Source of the DNA: Termitomyces sp. T153
Lineage: Eukaryota; Basidiomycota; Agaricomycetes; Agaricales; Lyophyllaceae
Length of the DNA stretch: 64,000 nt
Assembly (NCBI GenBank): GCA_018296165.2
Contig: JACKQL020000013.1
Location: 372,001-436,000 of the forward strand
Reading direction: 5' to 3'
The translations under genes and the position numbers were made by a program. Shown here in pieces: positions 1-12,946 of this stretch; position 1 is the stretch's first letter, and each line of letters begins with the position of its first letter. A model generated the notes under the pieces. The model ran no database searches. It saw only the letters and a list, made by a program, of their open reading frames with translations, and was not told where the DNA came from.

Positions 1-1130
1 TAGAGTCAATCCTTTCCTTGATTTATACAAGCAGGCCAGGCAGATTATGGGAGAAGTTCCAGAAGGCCAACCACAAAGACTTTCTGTTACACTTAGAGCT
101 GATTTTGGAGACCCACAATGCCATAATAACCCCAATGAAGAGGAGGGGGTTTCAGCTATAATTCCTGGAGATGGCTCAGAAGAACAATCAGATCATTGTG
201 ATATAGTCTTGCATTTGCATGGAGGTCAATTGAGGCAGATCAGTCATTTGCACCCATATTATACTCCATTGCATTATACCATTATGTTTCCAACTGGAGA
301 GCCAGGATTTCACATAAATATTCACTCTCATTTTGGACCAGAGAATCAACAAAAAGCACCAAAGGTCACTCAAACTGCATATTATGCATATAGACTGCAG
401 AAAAGAACATTAGAAGTTAATGCAGCATTACTCTGGAGTGGAAAGTTATTTCAACAATATATTGTTGATGCATGGGCTTCAAGTGAACAAAACAAGTTGA
501 ATTGGGTTCAACACAATCAGAAGAAGATCAGAGCTGAGGTTTATCAGGGAGTAGTAGATGCTGCTGCTGGAGATGAGGCAGTTACCCCACAAAGCCATCA
601 TGTTATTCTTCCTTCCTCCCATACTGGAAGTGAACAACAAATGCAGCAATTATTCCAGGACTCTATGGCTATCTGCAGGCATTTTGGAAAACCTGATCTC
701 TTCTTGACTATGAGTGGTCAGAAATTGAAGAAGCTCTATTGAAGGAACCTGCAGTCAATGGAAAAAAACAAACAGCTGCTGATTGATCTGATATTGTTGC
801 TAGAGTATCTGAACTTGAGAAAAACATTTTCTTGAAAAAAATTAAGGAAGGTCTCTTTGGCAACTGTGTGGCTCATGTTCATACCATTGAATTCCAAAAG
901 AGAGGACTTCCTCATACACATATCTTGATATTTTTTCATCAGGAGTTTTTGCAGCCAACTTTATGTTACACTTTCTTGCTGCACATCAGGAGATTGTACC
1001 CAAAGTCATTTTGGACCCAGAAAACACACCAAGAAAGACTGCAAATATTGTCTATCAAGAAATGCTCAATGGTTTACAAATGTAAGTGTGACTTTCAATA
1101 GATTGAAACAACAAATTGCTAACTTCTATG
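1..1130 (+). mobile_element. Degraded Helitron, Rep/HUH N-terminal part
   Basis: This is the N-terminal part of a Helitron RepHel transposase, the rolling-circle replication protein of Helitrons. Seen: a Helitron_like_N-type stretch (HLHPYYTPLHYTIMFPTGEP), then LPSSHTGSEQQMQQLFQDSM and, near 895-945, the two-histidine HUH motif in RGLPHTHILIF. The frame is lost near 715, where the segment expected before WSEIEEALL is missing. An in-frame TGA lies at 784-786 in the restored frame, and nothing recognisable follows about 1100. The upstream end lies outside the window and no helicase domain is present here. The tract contains no CpG dinucleotide, unlike its flanks. I infer an old, methylated and mutated copy that no longer makes transposase. 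Confidence 0.85.
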
Positions 1131-1330
1131 AATTTCAGCACCTAATGTATGTAGTCTGATGGTGAAAGTATAAATATCCTCAATATTTTACAAATGTAAG
1201 TAAAACATTTTAGATACTTACTTTGTTAGTACTATTTTTCATGATTTTCAGCATCTCTAATATATATATATATATATCAGTAGACATTGTAGTATTTTGT
1301 TGATGATGTAATAGATTGGTTTCTATATAA

Positions 1331-1530
1331 GATTTCAGCGTTGAATTGTAAGGTCTCAGCAACACTGAGTTAATGAAAGACAAAGACCTACCCAAACAAA
1401 GTGAGATTGGGTGGTTGGGTCTGGATCTCAGCGTTGAGTTAGACTATCAAAGACCTAACTGCACAAAGTGAGGTTAGGTCTTAGCAAGAACTACATGCCT
1501 GTGCCGAAGGCACGGACCGTAGCTCGTATG
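1331..1530. repeat. Imperfect tandem repeats and hairpins at the Helitron 3' side
   Basis: Two diverged units of about 70 bp (near 1355-1425 and 1424-1490) both carry CTCAGC, GAGTTA, AAAGACCTA and CAAAGTGAG. The second forms a perfect 10-bp stem (AAGACCTAAC/GTTAGGTCTT) around a 13-nt loop. A 7-bp GC-rich hairpin with a GAA loop follows at 1499-1515. A short hairpin just inside the 3' end is a Helitron hallmark, so this may be the element's terminus. I do not see a clean CTRR end, so the exact boundary is uncertain. Confidence 0.45.
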
Positions 1531-2426
1531 CTTACATACTATGTAGTACGTCAAAGTTTTTTTGATGGAATCAAAGGTCGGCCTATGGATTCAACTGGTA
1601 CCTTTTGACCGCTGAAATCTAAGTACTGTCTTTTCCCTCTTCATCGCATGTTCAGAATTGAAGTATGCTACCCCTTTCCTTGGAGCGCGCAGATCGCGCG
1701 TTGATGAAAGACTCAAGTATGTCACGGACATCCCGCCCACTCCGAACTAGGTGTCAAAGATGTCCAGCAATGTTTTCAATCCTGATAAATAGATTGCCCG
1801 AGGAGAAACATATTTTATCGAAGAACTATACAGAGAGAGCGAGAGCGCTCGATATCTCCTCGCCATGACTCGAACTCGGGCGTATCAGACCGTCAACATA
1901 ACAATGAAGCTATTCCGGAAGCGAAAGCTTGAATTTGATGGCCAGTGATGGCAAGTGTGGACTCAATACCTGTATTCTAGCCTTTGTATACCATTCAATC
2001 AATTCAATCTGCTACATAATGAGGCTGGAGGATCCGGGGAGAAAAATTGTTGTTTTGTCAGAATCCAGGTACCTCGGGTATATTCCAGGTCACCTGATTC
2101 CACATCGTGACACATGACAGTTGGACTTCATAATCTTCTTGATTGAAGCTGGTACCACTACTATATCCAGACTTAGTGATTCGTTCGGCCGCCACTCCGA
2201 AGCACGCAGCGGCCCTATGCCGTTTTTCTGACGGCTTGGCAGTAGGCGACAATGACATTTTCACAAGCCACCCGCGATGGTTCACCCCGAATATGGTAAT
2301 GTGAGTATGTGTACGATTTCATGCCGGTTGTACCTGCTCATCTACATACTTAAAGAAAAGCTACGCTCGCGAGATTGTTCCTAGCCGCAATCATAGCTCT
2401 CGTGTCAAAGGTCAATTCTGCAAGAC
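1531..2426. other. Gene-free stretch upstream of the first GMC gene
   Basis: I see no supportable gene here. CpG frequency is normal again. Short open frames near 1665-1868 and 1929-2117 have no recognisable family features. The 3' part presumably holds the promoter and 5' UTR of the GMC gene starting at 2427. Confidence 0.4.
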
Positions 2427-5067
<2,641 letters not shown>

Positions 5068-5267
5068 GACCGGCTGTCGAGATTTGTACTTGTAATCCGT
5101 GATACCTGAGCGTAAACCTGAAGGATATGCTGTTATGTGGACATAAAATTAACGCCTTTTGCAAGAAATGTCGCGGAAGTCATGTAACATAGAGAGCAAA
5201 AGGTAGAGATCGACAGTATAGGCAGATGACCAGCTGCAACTAGCGCTGGCACATTGATCGGTCCAAT

Positions 5268-5380
5268 TCTCAGCTCGGAAGTCATCCCGAAGCGTGCATA
5301 TGGCGTGGTTGATATAACGTGCCAGCTCGAGATGGATTACATAGTGTGTCGTTGACTCTTTCTTTGCCTAACGAGAAATG
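5268..5380 (-). pseudogene. Decayed copy of the GBD/FH3 gene 3' end
   Basis: On the minus strand this tract reads HLELARYINHAI, matching HLELARYIDHTI encoded near 6035-6100 in the intact gene. Nucleotide identity is also clear on both sides (ATATAACGTGCCAG, then CTCGAGATGGA against TTCGAGATGGA). The frame does not continue into a gene. It sits directly after the first GMC gene and is one half of a duplicated convergent gene boundary. Confidence 0.7.
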
Positions 5381-5539
5381 ATGAAAACTGATCTGGCTCC
5401 TAGATCAATTAACTAGTACTCATTACTTGTCACGTCATTTCAGTAAGTTGAATTCACCCTAAGTAGACACCACCATATAACATCCGCTAGTAAATTTGAT
5501 GGGTATCACGTGATCTACTAGTCCAGAGCTGGCAAAGCC

Positions 5540-5605
5540 GAATTCGACAGAGACCCTTCTCTCGTTAATTGCGTAAGGGAGAGTCGGGGATCCTTGGAAA
5601 AATCC
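5540..5605. repeat. Short dispersed repeat, copy 1
   Basis: The sequence around 5548-5592 (an ACCCTTCTCT arm, a TAAGGGAGAGT arm, then CGGGGAT) closely resembles 56865-56905. Weaker similarity extends about 50 bp upstream in both places. The core is an inverted repeat. Nature unknown; it could be a small non-autonomous element or a SINE-like remnant. Confidence 0.45.
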
Positions 5606-5644
5606 CAGGTGCTTGCTTAGTACGAAATTTGAACAGAGATCGTC

Positions 5645-5875
5645 TGTACTTAGTATATTGTCAATGGCTGACAAGTTGTCCGACTACTGAAGAGTCAATA
5701 CGGTTCTAGTCTAGCTGTTGTATGTAATCTGCAACACCTAAGCAGAAAGGTGTTTCATTCTGTGAATAGGTTCATATTGACAGCTTATCAAACAATCTAG
5801 AAATCAGGTAACATAGAGAGCAAACGGGAAAAATCAATAGTAAATTACAATTCAGGTGGACGACCAGCGCCTATT
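5645..5875 (+). pseudogene. Decayed copy of the GMC gene 3' end
   Basis: The tract ATGGCTGACAAGTTGTCCGA and the roughly 200 bp after it align with 5009-5240, the last exon and 3' flank of the GMC gene. Shared blocks include AGGTAACATAGAGAGCAAA against ATGTAACATAGAGAGCAAA and GACCAGC. Several substitutions and small indels are present and the rest of the gene is absent. Together with 5268-5380 it shows that the GMC / GBD-FH3 junction was duplicated in tandem and one copy has decayed. Confidence 0.75.
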
Positions 5876-5890
5876 CTCAAAGAAAAGTCC

Positions 5891-8009
5891 TTAGTCAAGC
5901 TTGATTGGTTCGATCTTTCTAGGCGAAGGCAGTGTCGGGCCGCCCGTGCCTCGCTTTGCCGGAGTCATGACTGGTTTCGCTAGAGCAGGAGGGGGCGCGC
6001 CAATGAGTCTCGACACAGTGTACGGAAGTTCGTAGCCAGAGTTTATGGTATGGTCGATATAACGTGCCAGTTCGAGATGGAGGGTGGGATAGTATGTGGT
6101 CGACGCTTTCCGTGAAACCTGTAAGGATGTGTCAGGTCGCGCTCATGGTGATAAATACATTGCGTACTTACCAGGATGATGCGTTCAAAACCAGAGAGGA
6201 AGAGATCCGAGTGGAAACGGTAGGCAGAATGATCATGATCCTTGGGAAGCTTGAGATCAACAGCCGCTTTTGAGATTGCATTTATTAGTCTAAGATGGGT
6301 CGTCTGTCATAATGTCAGTTTGGATAGAAACGTCCTCGACAGATCAAGTCACTAACGAAATAGCCTATAGCCTCGAATTCAACACCACCAGTCATGCCGC
6401 CGGGGGCTCGTGGTTTTTCAACCTTGGCTTCATCGGTCTCAGGCAACATCCAGATCGTATTGTTAGGATGACAGAATACCCAGAAGTAATCCCTGCAAAT
6501 ATCAGATAACTCCTGGAGGTATGTCTTGTATATCCTTGGCAAATGCAGAGATTCAATGAAGGCGTGGGGCGAGACTGGTGCGGCAGGCGACTCAGACGGC
6601 GGAGGGGCAGGGGTCAGCAAAAGTGCTCGTATGAGCGAAAACAGGTTTCTGTGAGGTGATGGAAGAGTGATGAGTTTACTGGAACTAGCAGGAGGTGAAT
6701 CTGTCTCCCAAGCTTCACGTCGAGCTCTTCCGGGACTAGAACCCTTTGCAAAGGACGGAAGCGATGAAGCAGGATAGAGCTCAAACAAGATAAGAAGCAA
6801 GTCAGCTATCAGCTGGCGGGTAGCGACATCTCCTGGTTTCTTATCAGAATAAAGCAAGGAGACAAGCTGCGCGAATGGAGTAGGGCATGAGCTACGTAGC
6901 GCAAAGCATCCAATTGACGATGTAGACAGAGCCTTGAAACACCGCAATAGCTCGTGAAGAACTTGGTCATCATGTTGTTCCTCTCTAGAAGTGTCCACTT
7001 CAGTTTCTGGACGTTACCGAAGAAATAAACTGACCTCCACTCAACCTCCAGAATTTCATTGAGTCTGGTCAACAAAGCGGAATATCCACCGAGGGATAAG
7101 AACTCTTGGGACCAGCTAAACATGACGTCAGTATTCTTGACTGGCGGGAGAAACTAGCTTTTTCACGTTGCAGTCTCATTCCGGAGTAATAACCGCAACT
7201 TCTTGATGTCTTCAACTTCGAGCTGTGTACTCGATGTCCCGGACAGGATGCTGAAGAATTTGGTTGGCGTAAGATTCTTCATTGAAGTCGGCTTTTCTTT
7301 AGTTGGCTTGCCCGACGATAATAGGTCCAACGTAGATGATGAAGCGAGATTGATCTGGCTCCGAGAGAATATCCGTTGTGTATCAAACGAAAGACCCCGT
7401 GAGTGTATGCTCGGTTTGCGTGGACTCTGTGAACCGTTCAGCGCAGAAACCTGACCACCAGCATAAGGAGGACGGGGCGGTTCAAGAGCATCGTCATCAA
7501 TGTAAGGTTTAGGTTTTCTAGGCGAGTCAAGAGATTCTATGCTGTGGACTCGACGCAGAGCTGCAGAACGAGGAGCGATTGGTGAAGTGACTTCTTTTGG
7601 GGGGTTGAGAGCCATTGTTTGAGACGACTTCAACATTGCTGCCTTAACGCTAGCATCCATTCCAACAAGTTTAGGTCTCAGCGTGGTAGGTATTTGGAGA
7701 TCGTCCTGGTGAACGCTTGTAACAATTGCGAGAAGACTAATTTCAAGTCAGACGTACCAAAAGCTGATCGAATGCTTGATTCATGGCAGGACCTTCCATA
7801 GGTTGCTCCCGAATTTCTTTGTTCTTCTTGTTCTCGATCCGCTTCTTCTTCTCAATCCCTTGATTCTGTCCTTTCGTAGGCACCTTCGAGCTCTTCGGGC
7901 TAGGACCCACAGCAGGCAGGTTCTCTTTGCCATGATAGTCTACCATTGGGGTGACCATATCAAATTCTGAGAGAGATATTCGCTTCGATGGAAGGATCCC
8001 TTTGAACAT
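5891..8009 (-). CDS. GBD/FH3 (formin regulatory domain) protein without FH2
   Basis: Resembles the Rho-binding GBD/FH3 armadillo region found at the N-terminus of diaphanous-type formins. Seen: an N-terminal MFKGILPSKR start, a Lys-rich low-complexity stretch, LQIPTTLRPKLVGMDASVKA, then RLLLRNETA, GGYSALLTRLNEILEVEWR, EEQHDDQVLHELLRCFKALS and LVSLLYSDKKPGDVATRQLI, which are typical of the GBD/FH3 fold. The C-terminal exon reads LHLELARYIDHTI and ends in a Pro-rich tail, SPRKIEPIKLD. The protein is about 600 residues and ends with no FH1 or FH2 domain, so it should not nucleate actin itself. A role as a Rho effector or polarity/cytokinesis scaffold is inferred. Minus-strand neighbours upstream include a GH17 glucanase and a RhoGAP. 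Exon edges are inferred. Confidence 0.8.
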
Positions 8010-8471
8010 GGTAGATGTGTTGGGTTGAACGAAACTTACGGCAAAAGTTGAACCATTCAGTGTCCAAAAATGGCTTGGTCGTGGCACGCGTCAAACACGT
8101 GATTATTTTCGCTGATGAAGTGGCGCTGGGCGCTGAGCGCTGAGCCATTACAACCTGTTGTGACACTCATCAAGTTCAGAATCGGGGAAATGGTGAAGTC
8201 TAGTACAATTGTACATAATAAAGTCACAAACTTAGATACAAAAAATGTCTCAATCTCAATATGTAGTAGATGTGATAGTAGTAGTCCAGACAGGCGTCCT
8301 CATAAATAGATGAAAGGTCCTGCGAAAGGTATCTTCGTATTCAAATTAGAATAAAAGACTGTGTGAATAATATGCAATTTAAGGAGATTGGCAGGTGGGT
8401 ATCGTGATGTGCTTGAGAGTACGGCTGATGGAAAGAAAATCAGTATACGTTAATTTGATGTGCATTCGGTC
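8010..8471. other. Intergenic: GBD/FH3 promoter and GH17 3' flank
   Basis: No gene seen. It holds the upstream region of the minus-strand GBD/FH3 gene (adjacent to 8009) and the 3' flank of the GH17 gene (adjacent to 8472). The minus-strand frame upstream of 8009 stays open to about 8166, but I see no reason to prefer an earlier start. Confidence 0.4.
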
Positions 8472-10420
8472 TTACTTGGCCGTGAACAAACCCCACCATC
8501 CCTAAGGACCAGAGTAAGCTTCAACCCGACTGAAACGCGATTAAGAGAACTCACCTCGACTCCTCCAAATTCGGCATCCTGTCATAAATCAGTACGTGAT
8601 CTATTCCAACGATTGACATCGCACCTTCCAAGGCTCGTCAAAGTACTCAAAGAAGAAGTAACCGGTGCCATTGGCGTTTGCTTGGCAGACGAAGTTGTCC
8701 AAGAAAATTTGCAGACCAGCTTCCGATGCTGTTCCAGGACCATTACTGGCATTTCCCGCATCCGAAGATTGCTATAACTCGTATCGTGAGCAACGACGCA
8801 TATAGAATGAGAGATACCACTACCGTTGGCCAACCTTATATAATGCTTCAGTATTGAATACAACATGTCAATATATATCCCATCGTACCTGTTTCAGCGA
8901 TATACATCTTCGGGTCATTAGAAAGCACAGTCGCCGCGGCGACGTCAGTAGTTTGGAAGAACGAGGCCGTCCAAGCAGCTGCGTCTTCCGCACTAACATT
9001 CGCAAACCACGGATGTACATTGGCCATCTGCCATGAACAATTTAAATCGAATCTTTAGCTCAAAGAAATGGATGCCTTACTCCATAGTCAACAGCCTCAA
9101 GAACTTTGGTATTGAAATAACTCCCTGCATCGGCTGTACCAACAGGAATCGATAATTGCATTGATGAAATCATGTCTCGAGTATCTTTGATATTAGCAAT
9201 CAGAATAGCAGCTCCGGTGTCTCCAGTAGGACTGTTCGGCGGTGTTTGTGCTCCTCCATTTGCGGTTAAATAGCTGATATAACATTGAGCCACGAATTCA
9301 CTACCTAGGATGAAGAAACACACTTTAGCATGAACTCATTGCCTACTGTGATACCACCAATGTGGTCTGTGCCATATGTCTGGATTGCATTCTTGATCTC
9401 ATCGCGTTGGCGTGTGTAAGCGGCACCATTGTCCGTCGCGACGTTATAGTTGCCCAGCCAAACTGTCATATTCACTTTGGTTTGCTTGATGGCTTCGAGC
9501 TAAATGTAAAGTCTGTAAATTGCTGTAAAGGATGGTACAAATATACTTACGACGAGAGCCGATTGATTACAGTCAGCTCCATACAACCGAATACGCTTGA
9601 GGGGGGTGAGACGTTAACTTGAAAGCTTGGCTTGACCATCGGATAAAAATACGTACAGTGGTCAATTGAGACATCAGCTATAAGACAAGTCAATATATCA
9701 GAAGCTCCGCAAAACAGAACAAACCTACCTGGATATCCGTAATGACATTTGCTACAGGAAGAATGATCAGACGAGACGGTTTGAATAAGACGAACACGTA
9801 CCGAGGCTATTTCCACAATTAGGGAGCTGTGAGCCTTCTGGAGTATATGCAATTCCGTAGAATGCCTGGTGAAGGGCGGGATTTTTGATGAAGGTACTTG
9901 GATCGTTGGGGTCCGTCTGTTTCACCGATGAATTCGAGTTGCTCGAGTCCGATGATGACGACTTGTGCTTCGAAACGAGAACGCCAACGACAACACCAAT
10001 GATAATCAGAACGGCCAATCCTACAAGCGACCCGATAACCTGTCCATACTAATTAGCGCCGCCTCGAGCAAAAGATGTGAAACAGCGCATACAATCATCT
10101 TTGAGCGCCGATTTGAAGACTTGCTATTCTCCATCCAGTCTCCGGGCTTGTAACTCTGGTTAGCATAAGGGGCTCCGTTCACATCCGCCAGGGAGTGGGT
10201 CGCAGCCTGTGAGTACATTGCGTCTCCATGAGACGTCGAGGGACCTGCGGTCGTCATGGGTATATTGTGCGTGGAGTCAAAAGGATTCTGTGAAATACGA
10301 CCGAAGAATAATAGCTGTCAGTCAACACAGCTCCGGCAGTGCGGCAAGGAGCGGAGTACTGCGAACCTGAGAAGGCCCGTCATCGTAATAGTTTTGCGGG
10401 CGATTTTGATAGTACGCCAT
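8472..10420 (-). CDS. GH17 endo-beta-1,3-glucanase, type II membrane protein
   Basis: Predicted cell-wall glucan endo-1,3-beta-glucosidase of glycoside hydrolase family 17. The first exon starts [18 protein letters not shown] and splices to [14 protein letters not shown] cytosolic tail is followed by a transmembrane helix ([20 protein letters not shown]), a Ser-rich linker and the catalytic domain. Seen there: [67 protein letters not shown], the nucleophile region AETGWPT (split by an intron) and [13 protein letters not shown], ending GWWGLFTAK. The acid/base Glu region (ITVG.EF, about 9305-9350) sits at an intron whose exact splice sites are unclear; a GC donor fits best. The N-terminal anchor suggests action at the plasma membrane or wall face. 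Neighbouring RhoGAP and GBD/FH3 genes suggest a polarity/wall setting only by proximity. Confidence 0.9.
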
Positions 10421-10759
10421 GAGGGACGGTCAGCAGGAGCTGCAGGTCCTAATTTGGAGGAAGACGGCGAGTTGGAAACGAAGTGAAAGAATTGCGATTC
10501 AAAGAACACCACATCTAGTTATTTATAGACCAAGGTAATATCACCTGGTTGCATCAGCTGCCACTTCGAGACGACGGTGTGTACAAATCCGCATAAATTC
10601 CTTGCTCTTTTCTTTGCGATAGATTATAAATAACAAACATATCTAAATATTGGCATGTTGTAAGTTATGATGGGTAGATGGAGGTTCCAGGGTAAACATA
10701 GAGTCCAGGGTATCATACAGCCAGAGAAAGCAGAATCAGAGACAACCTACACGCGGCAT
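10421..10759. promoter_or_regulatory. GH17 upstream region
   Basis: About 340 bp between the GH17 start and the RhoGAP stop, both on the minus strand. It should hold the GH17 promoter and the RhoGAP 3' UTR. I see no conserved element that I can name. Confidence 0.3.
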
Positions 10760-12369
10760 CTAGTTTCGAGAAATGTGTTCATCTCGAGGTGTTGCAAGTA
10801 CACGCCTTTGTTTCCGCAGCACCCGCGGAGGGTCTTCACCATCCACGCCTTTTTTTCGTACCGGCATTGTGCGGCTTCGCCTTATGCCGTCATGAGCATT
10901 TGGCCGAGCCAACGAATGCTCTGGAACAGGCGACACAGGCGACCCACTGCCACTGATTATTCCGGGGTCTTCTAAGAATTTATGTGGATATGAGGATTGG
11001 AAGGTCGGATGTTGCCTACCTCTACTCGTTGTCGTCCGTCGCCGTGACATTGGTCGCGCTGAGATTTGCCTCCAGTTACCAGGGCCAAGATCCGATATTT
11101 CTTCGTCAGAGCTGGAGAGAATTACATGTGCGTCTTGAGTCTGAGGTCTTGGCGATTGTACAGAGCCGTTTGGCGGAGAGGGAATGTCCAGCATGAAGTA
11201 GTCCTGGTGCGCAATAAGGAACTCCAGAACACTTTGGCTGAGTTCAAACTCTTTGGGTGACGTTTCGTGGTTTGGATGTGATATCAGACCTGGTCGGAAT
11301 ATTACAGCGAGATCTAGAGAATATTTCGAGAGGCAGTAAATTGAGAACATAAGGGAAAGGACAAACTGCTCGCTGTCATAAGGTTCCTATCAGATTTTTG
11401 CGCAAAGACTGAGAGAAGATCTAGAACGTATAGAAGAAGATGTTGGTTCGGTCGAGGCATCTGCTTGATCAAGCGTTGATATGTGGCAATCACGTCGTTC
11501 TCGTTGAAATTCGATCGTGCTATTTCGAATGTAAGCTTCGGAAAATCGTTATGACGAGTGTTACGCACTCAAGGCATCACGAAACTGGAGGCGCATGGGC
11601 GATGAAGAAATGGAAATGTAGGAAGGACGATGCACGCACACTATGATACATAGCATGGGGTATTACAGGCTCCTACATGATTCTTCATTAGAGGGGAGAA
11701 CCACATAGAGCTTGAAAAACTCACAGGCATATGTGTAAGGTACCGCCGAAAGACACTCGCGACGTCATGTGTAGTATATGTCTCTAATGCCCAGTTTAGT
11801 TTCCTGCCGAACTAGAGAGCAAAAGACTAAGCATCAAGGTTACGGTAAAAATCGAAGAACGGACCTCAGGGGGTTTTTCAAAGATTGCCTGTAGGTCGCG
11901 CGTTCGTCGACTTGAGCCGTTGATACGGAACGTGCCTGGGACTTCAGCTGTATTGATCTTTAGTACGGCAAATCATCGGGATCGTTCAGGTAAACTAACC
12001 ATTGTTTTTGAGGTAGTTACCACTGATTGGTGTGATCATGTTGACGGACATACAGGCAGTAAGAGTGGCACGTACCATTTAGCGACTACCACTGGAACAG
12101 TTCCCCACAGATAGAGATCACCCTTGGTAGTAGCTGTCGATATCGGCACGCTCGCATGCTTGAGACTCTCTTTCAGTGGGACACCAAACACAGGGCCATC
12201 CGGGGTAGCGTCATCTAATCGGCAAGTGAGCTCATGAGGGGAACTCTGGCGCGTGTCTCGCACCTGGCCTCCACTCGGTCTCCTTCTTGAGCCTCTGGGC
12301 GAAGCTCAGGTTGTTTAACCATGCCTTCAAGCTGGGTTTGGGTGTTGATGGAAGGGTAGCAGGGTCCAT
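10760..12369 (-). CDS. RhoGAP domain protein
   Basis: GTPase-activating protein for Rho-family GTPases. After MDPATLPSTPKPSLKAWL the chain reads FGVPLKESLKHASVPISTA and GDLYLWGTVPVVVAKC, then a RhoGAP domain with GTFRINGSSRRMRDLQAIF (carrying the expected arginine-finger region), TTHDVASVFRRYLTHMPEPV, NQHLLLYVLDLLSVFAQKSD, MTASNLAVIFRPGLI and LEFLIAHQDYFMLD. The C-terminus is a basic, Ser/Pro-rich disordered tail ending DEHISRN. The start is the first ATG in frame with the domain; an open frame extends further upstream without ATG. It is divergent from the second GMC gene, sharing a 577-bp intergenic region. Its likely partners are Rho1/Cdc42-type GTPases in wall synthesis and polarity, an inference from family and neighbours. 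Confidence 0.88.
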
Positions 12370-12946
12370 GGAATCCGAATGGGACTTGCTGCGCCTATGG
12401 TTGGCGGAACTTGGGGAAGAAGCTTTGGGAGATGAACGGAAGAAAGGAAACGTGCGCTTGATTGAATGGTTTGCCAGCACAATGCGAAGAAACTGGAACA
12501 AGTAAGAGCTGGGTTAGAAGGACAAGAATGGGCTCTCTCCGATCCACATGACGTGCAAGAAGAGAACACAGCCACACTGGCCGTTTGCAACACTGGCAGT
12601 GCAAGTACTAAAATACTTACTACGGTTTGCTCTCCTGCGTTTTGTTCGTCAATCAATGTCGCAGTTGCCACGTTTGCTGTACATCATCACGTTCTCAGTC
12701 TTTCAGTGCGGACAAGCCCGTAGATCTACGCGATTTCAAGGGCCTACATGCACATGGTCTCTGCGTTTCCTGTCCTGTCCTTCTCAGGTCGACCATACAT
12801 AACAAAAGTAGGTCGACATATTTGACGATCTCCAGTCTAGCAGAATCACATGGTACCTTCCCACATCAGCTGATGGCCATTTGTCCCTGTGCCTTTCCCA
12901 AGGTTATAACTGTTTTGGGGGCGTCTAACTCTGTTTATCGACCATT
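12370..12946. promoter_or_regulatory. Divergent promoter region, RhoGAP / second GMC gene
   Basis: Head-to-head start codons at 12369 (minus) and 12947 (plus) leave 577 bp. Open frames crossing it do not match any family I know. It probably holds both promoters. No specific binding site is claimed. Confidence 0.4.

Noticed and set aside
12327..12802. Several overlapping open frames upstream of the second GMC gene
   Set aside because: No conserved family features, and they overlap the RhoGAP first exon and a divergent promoter.
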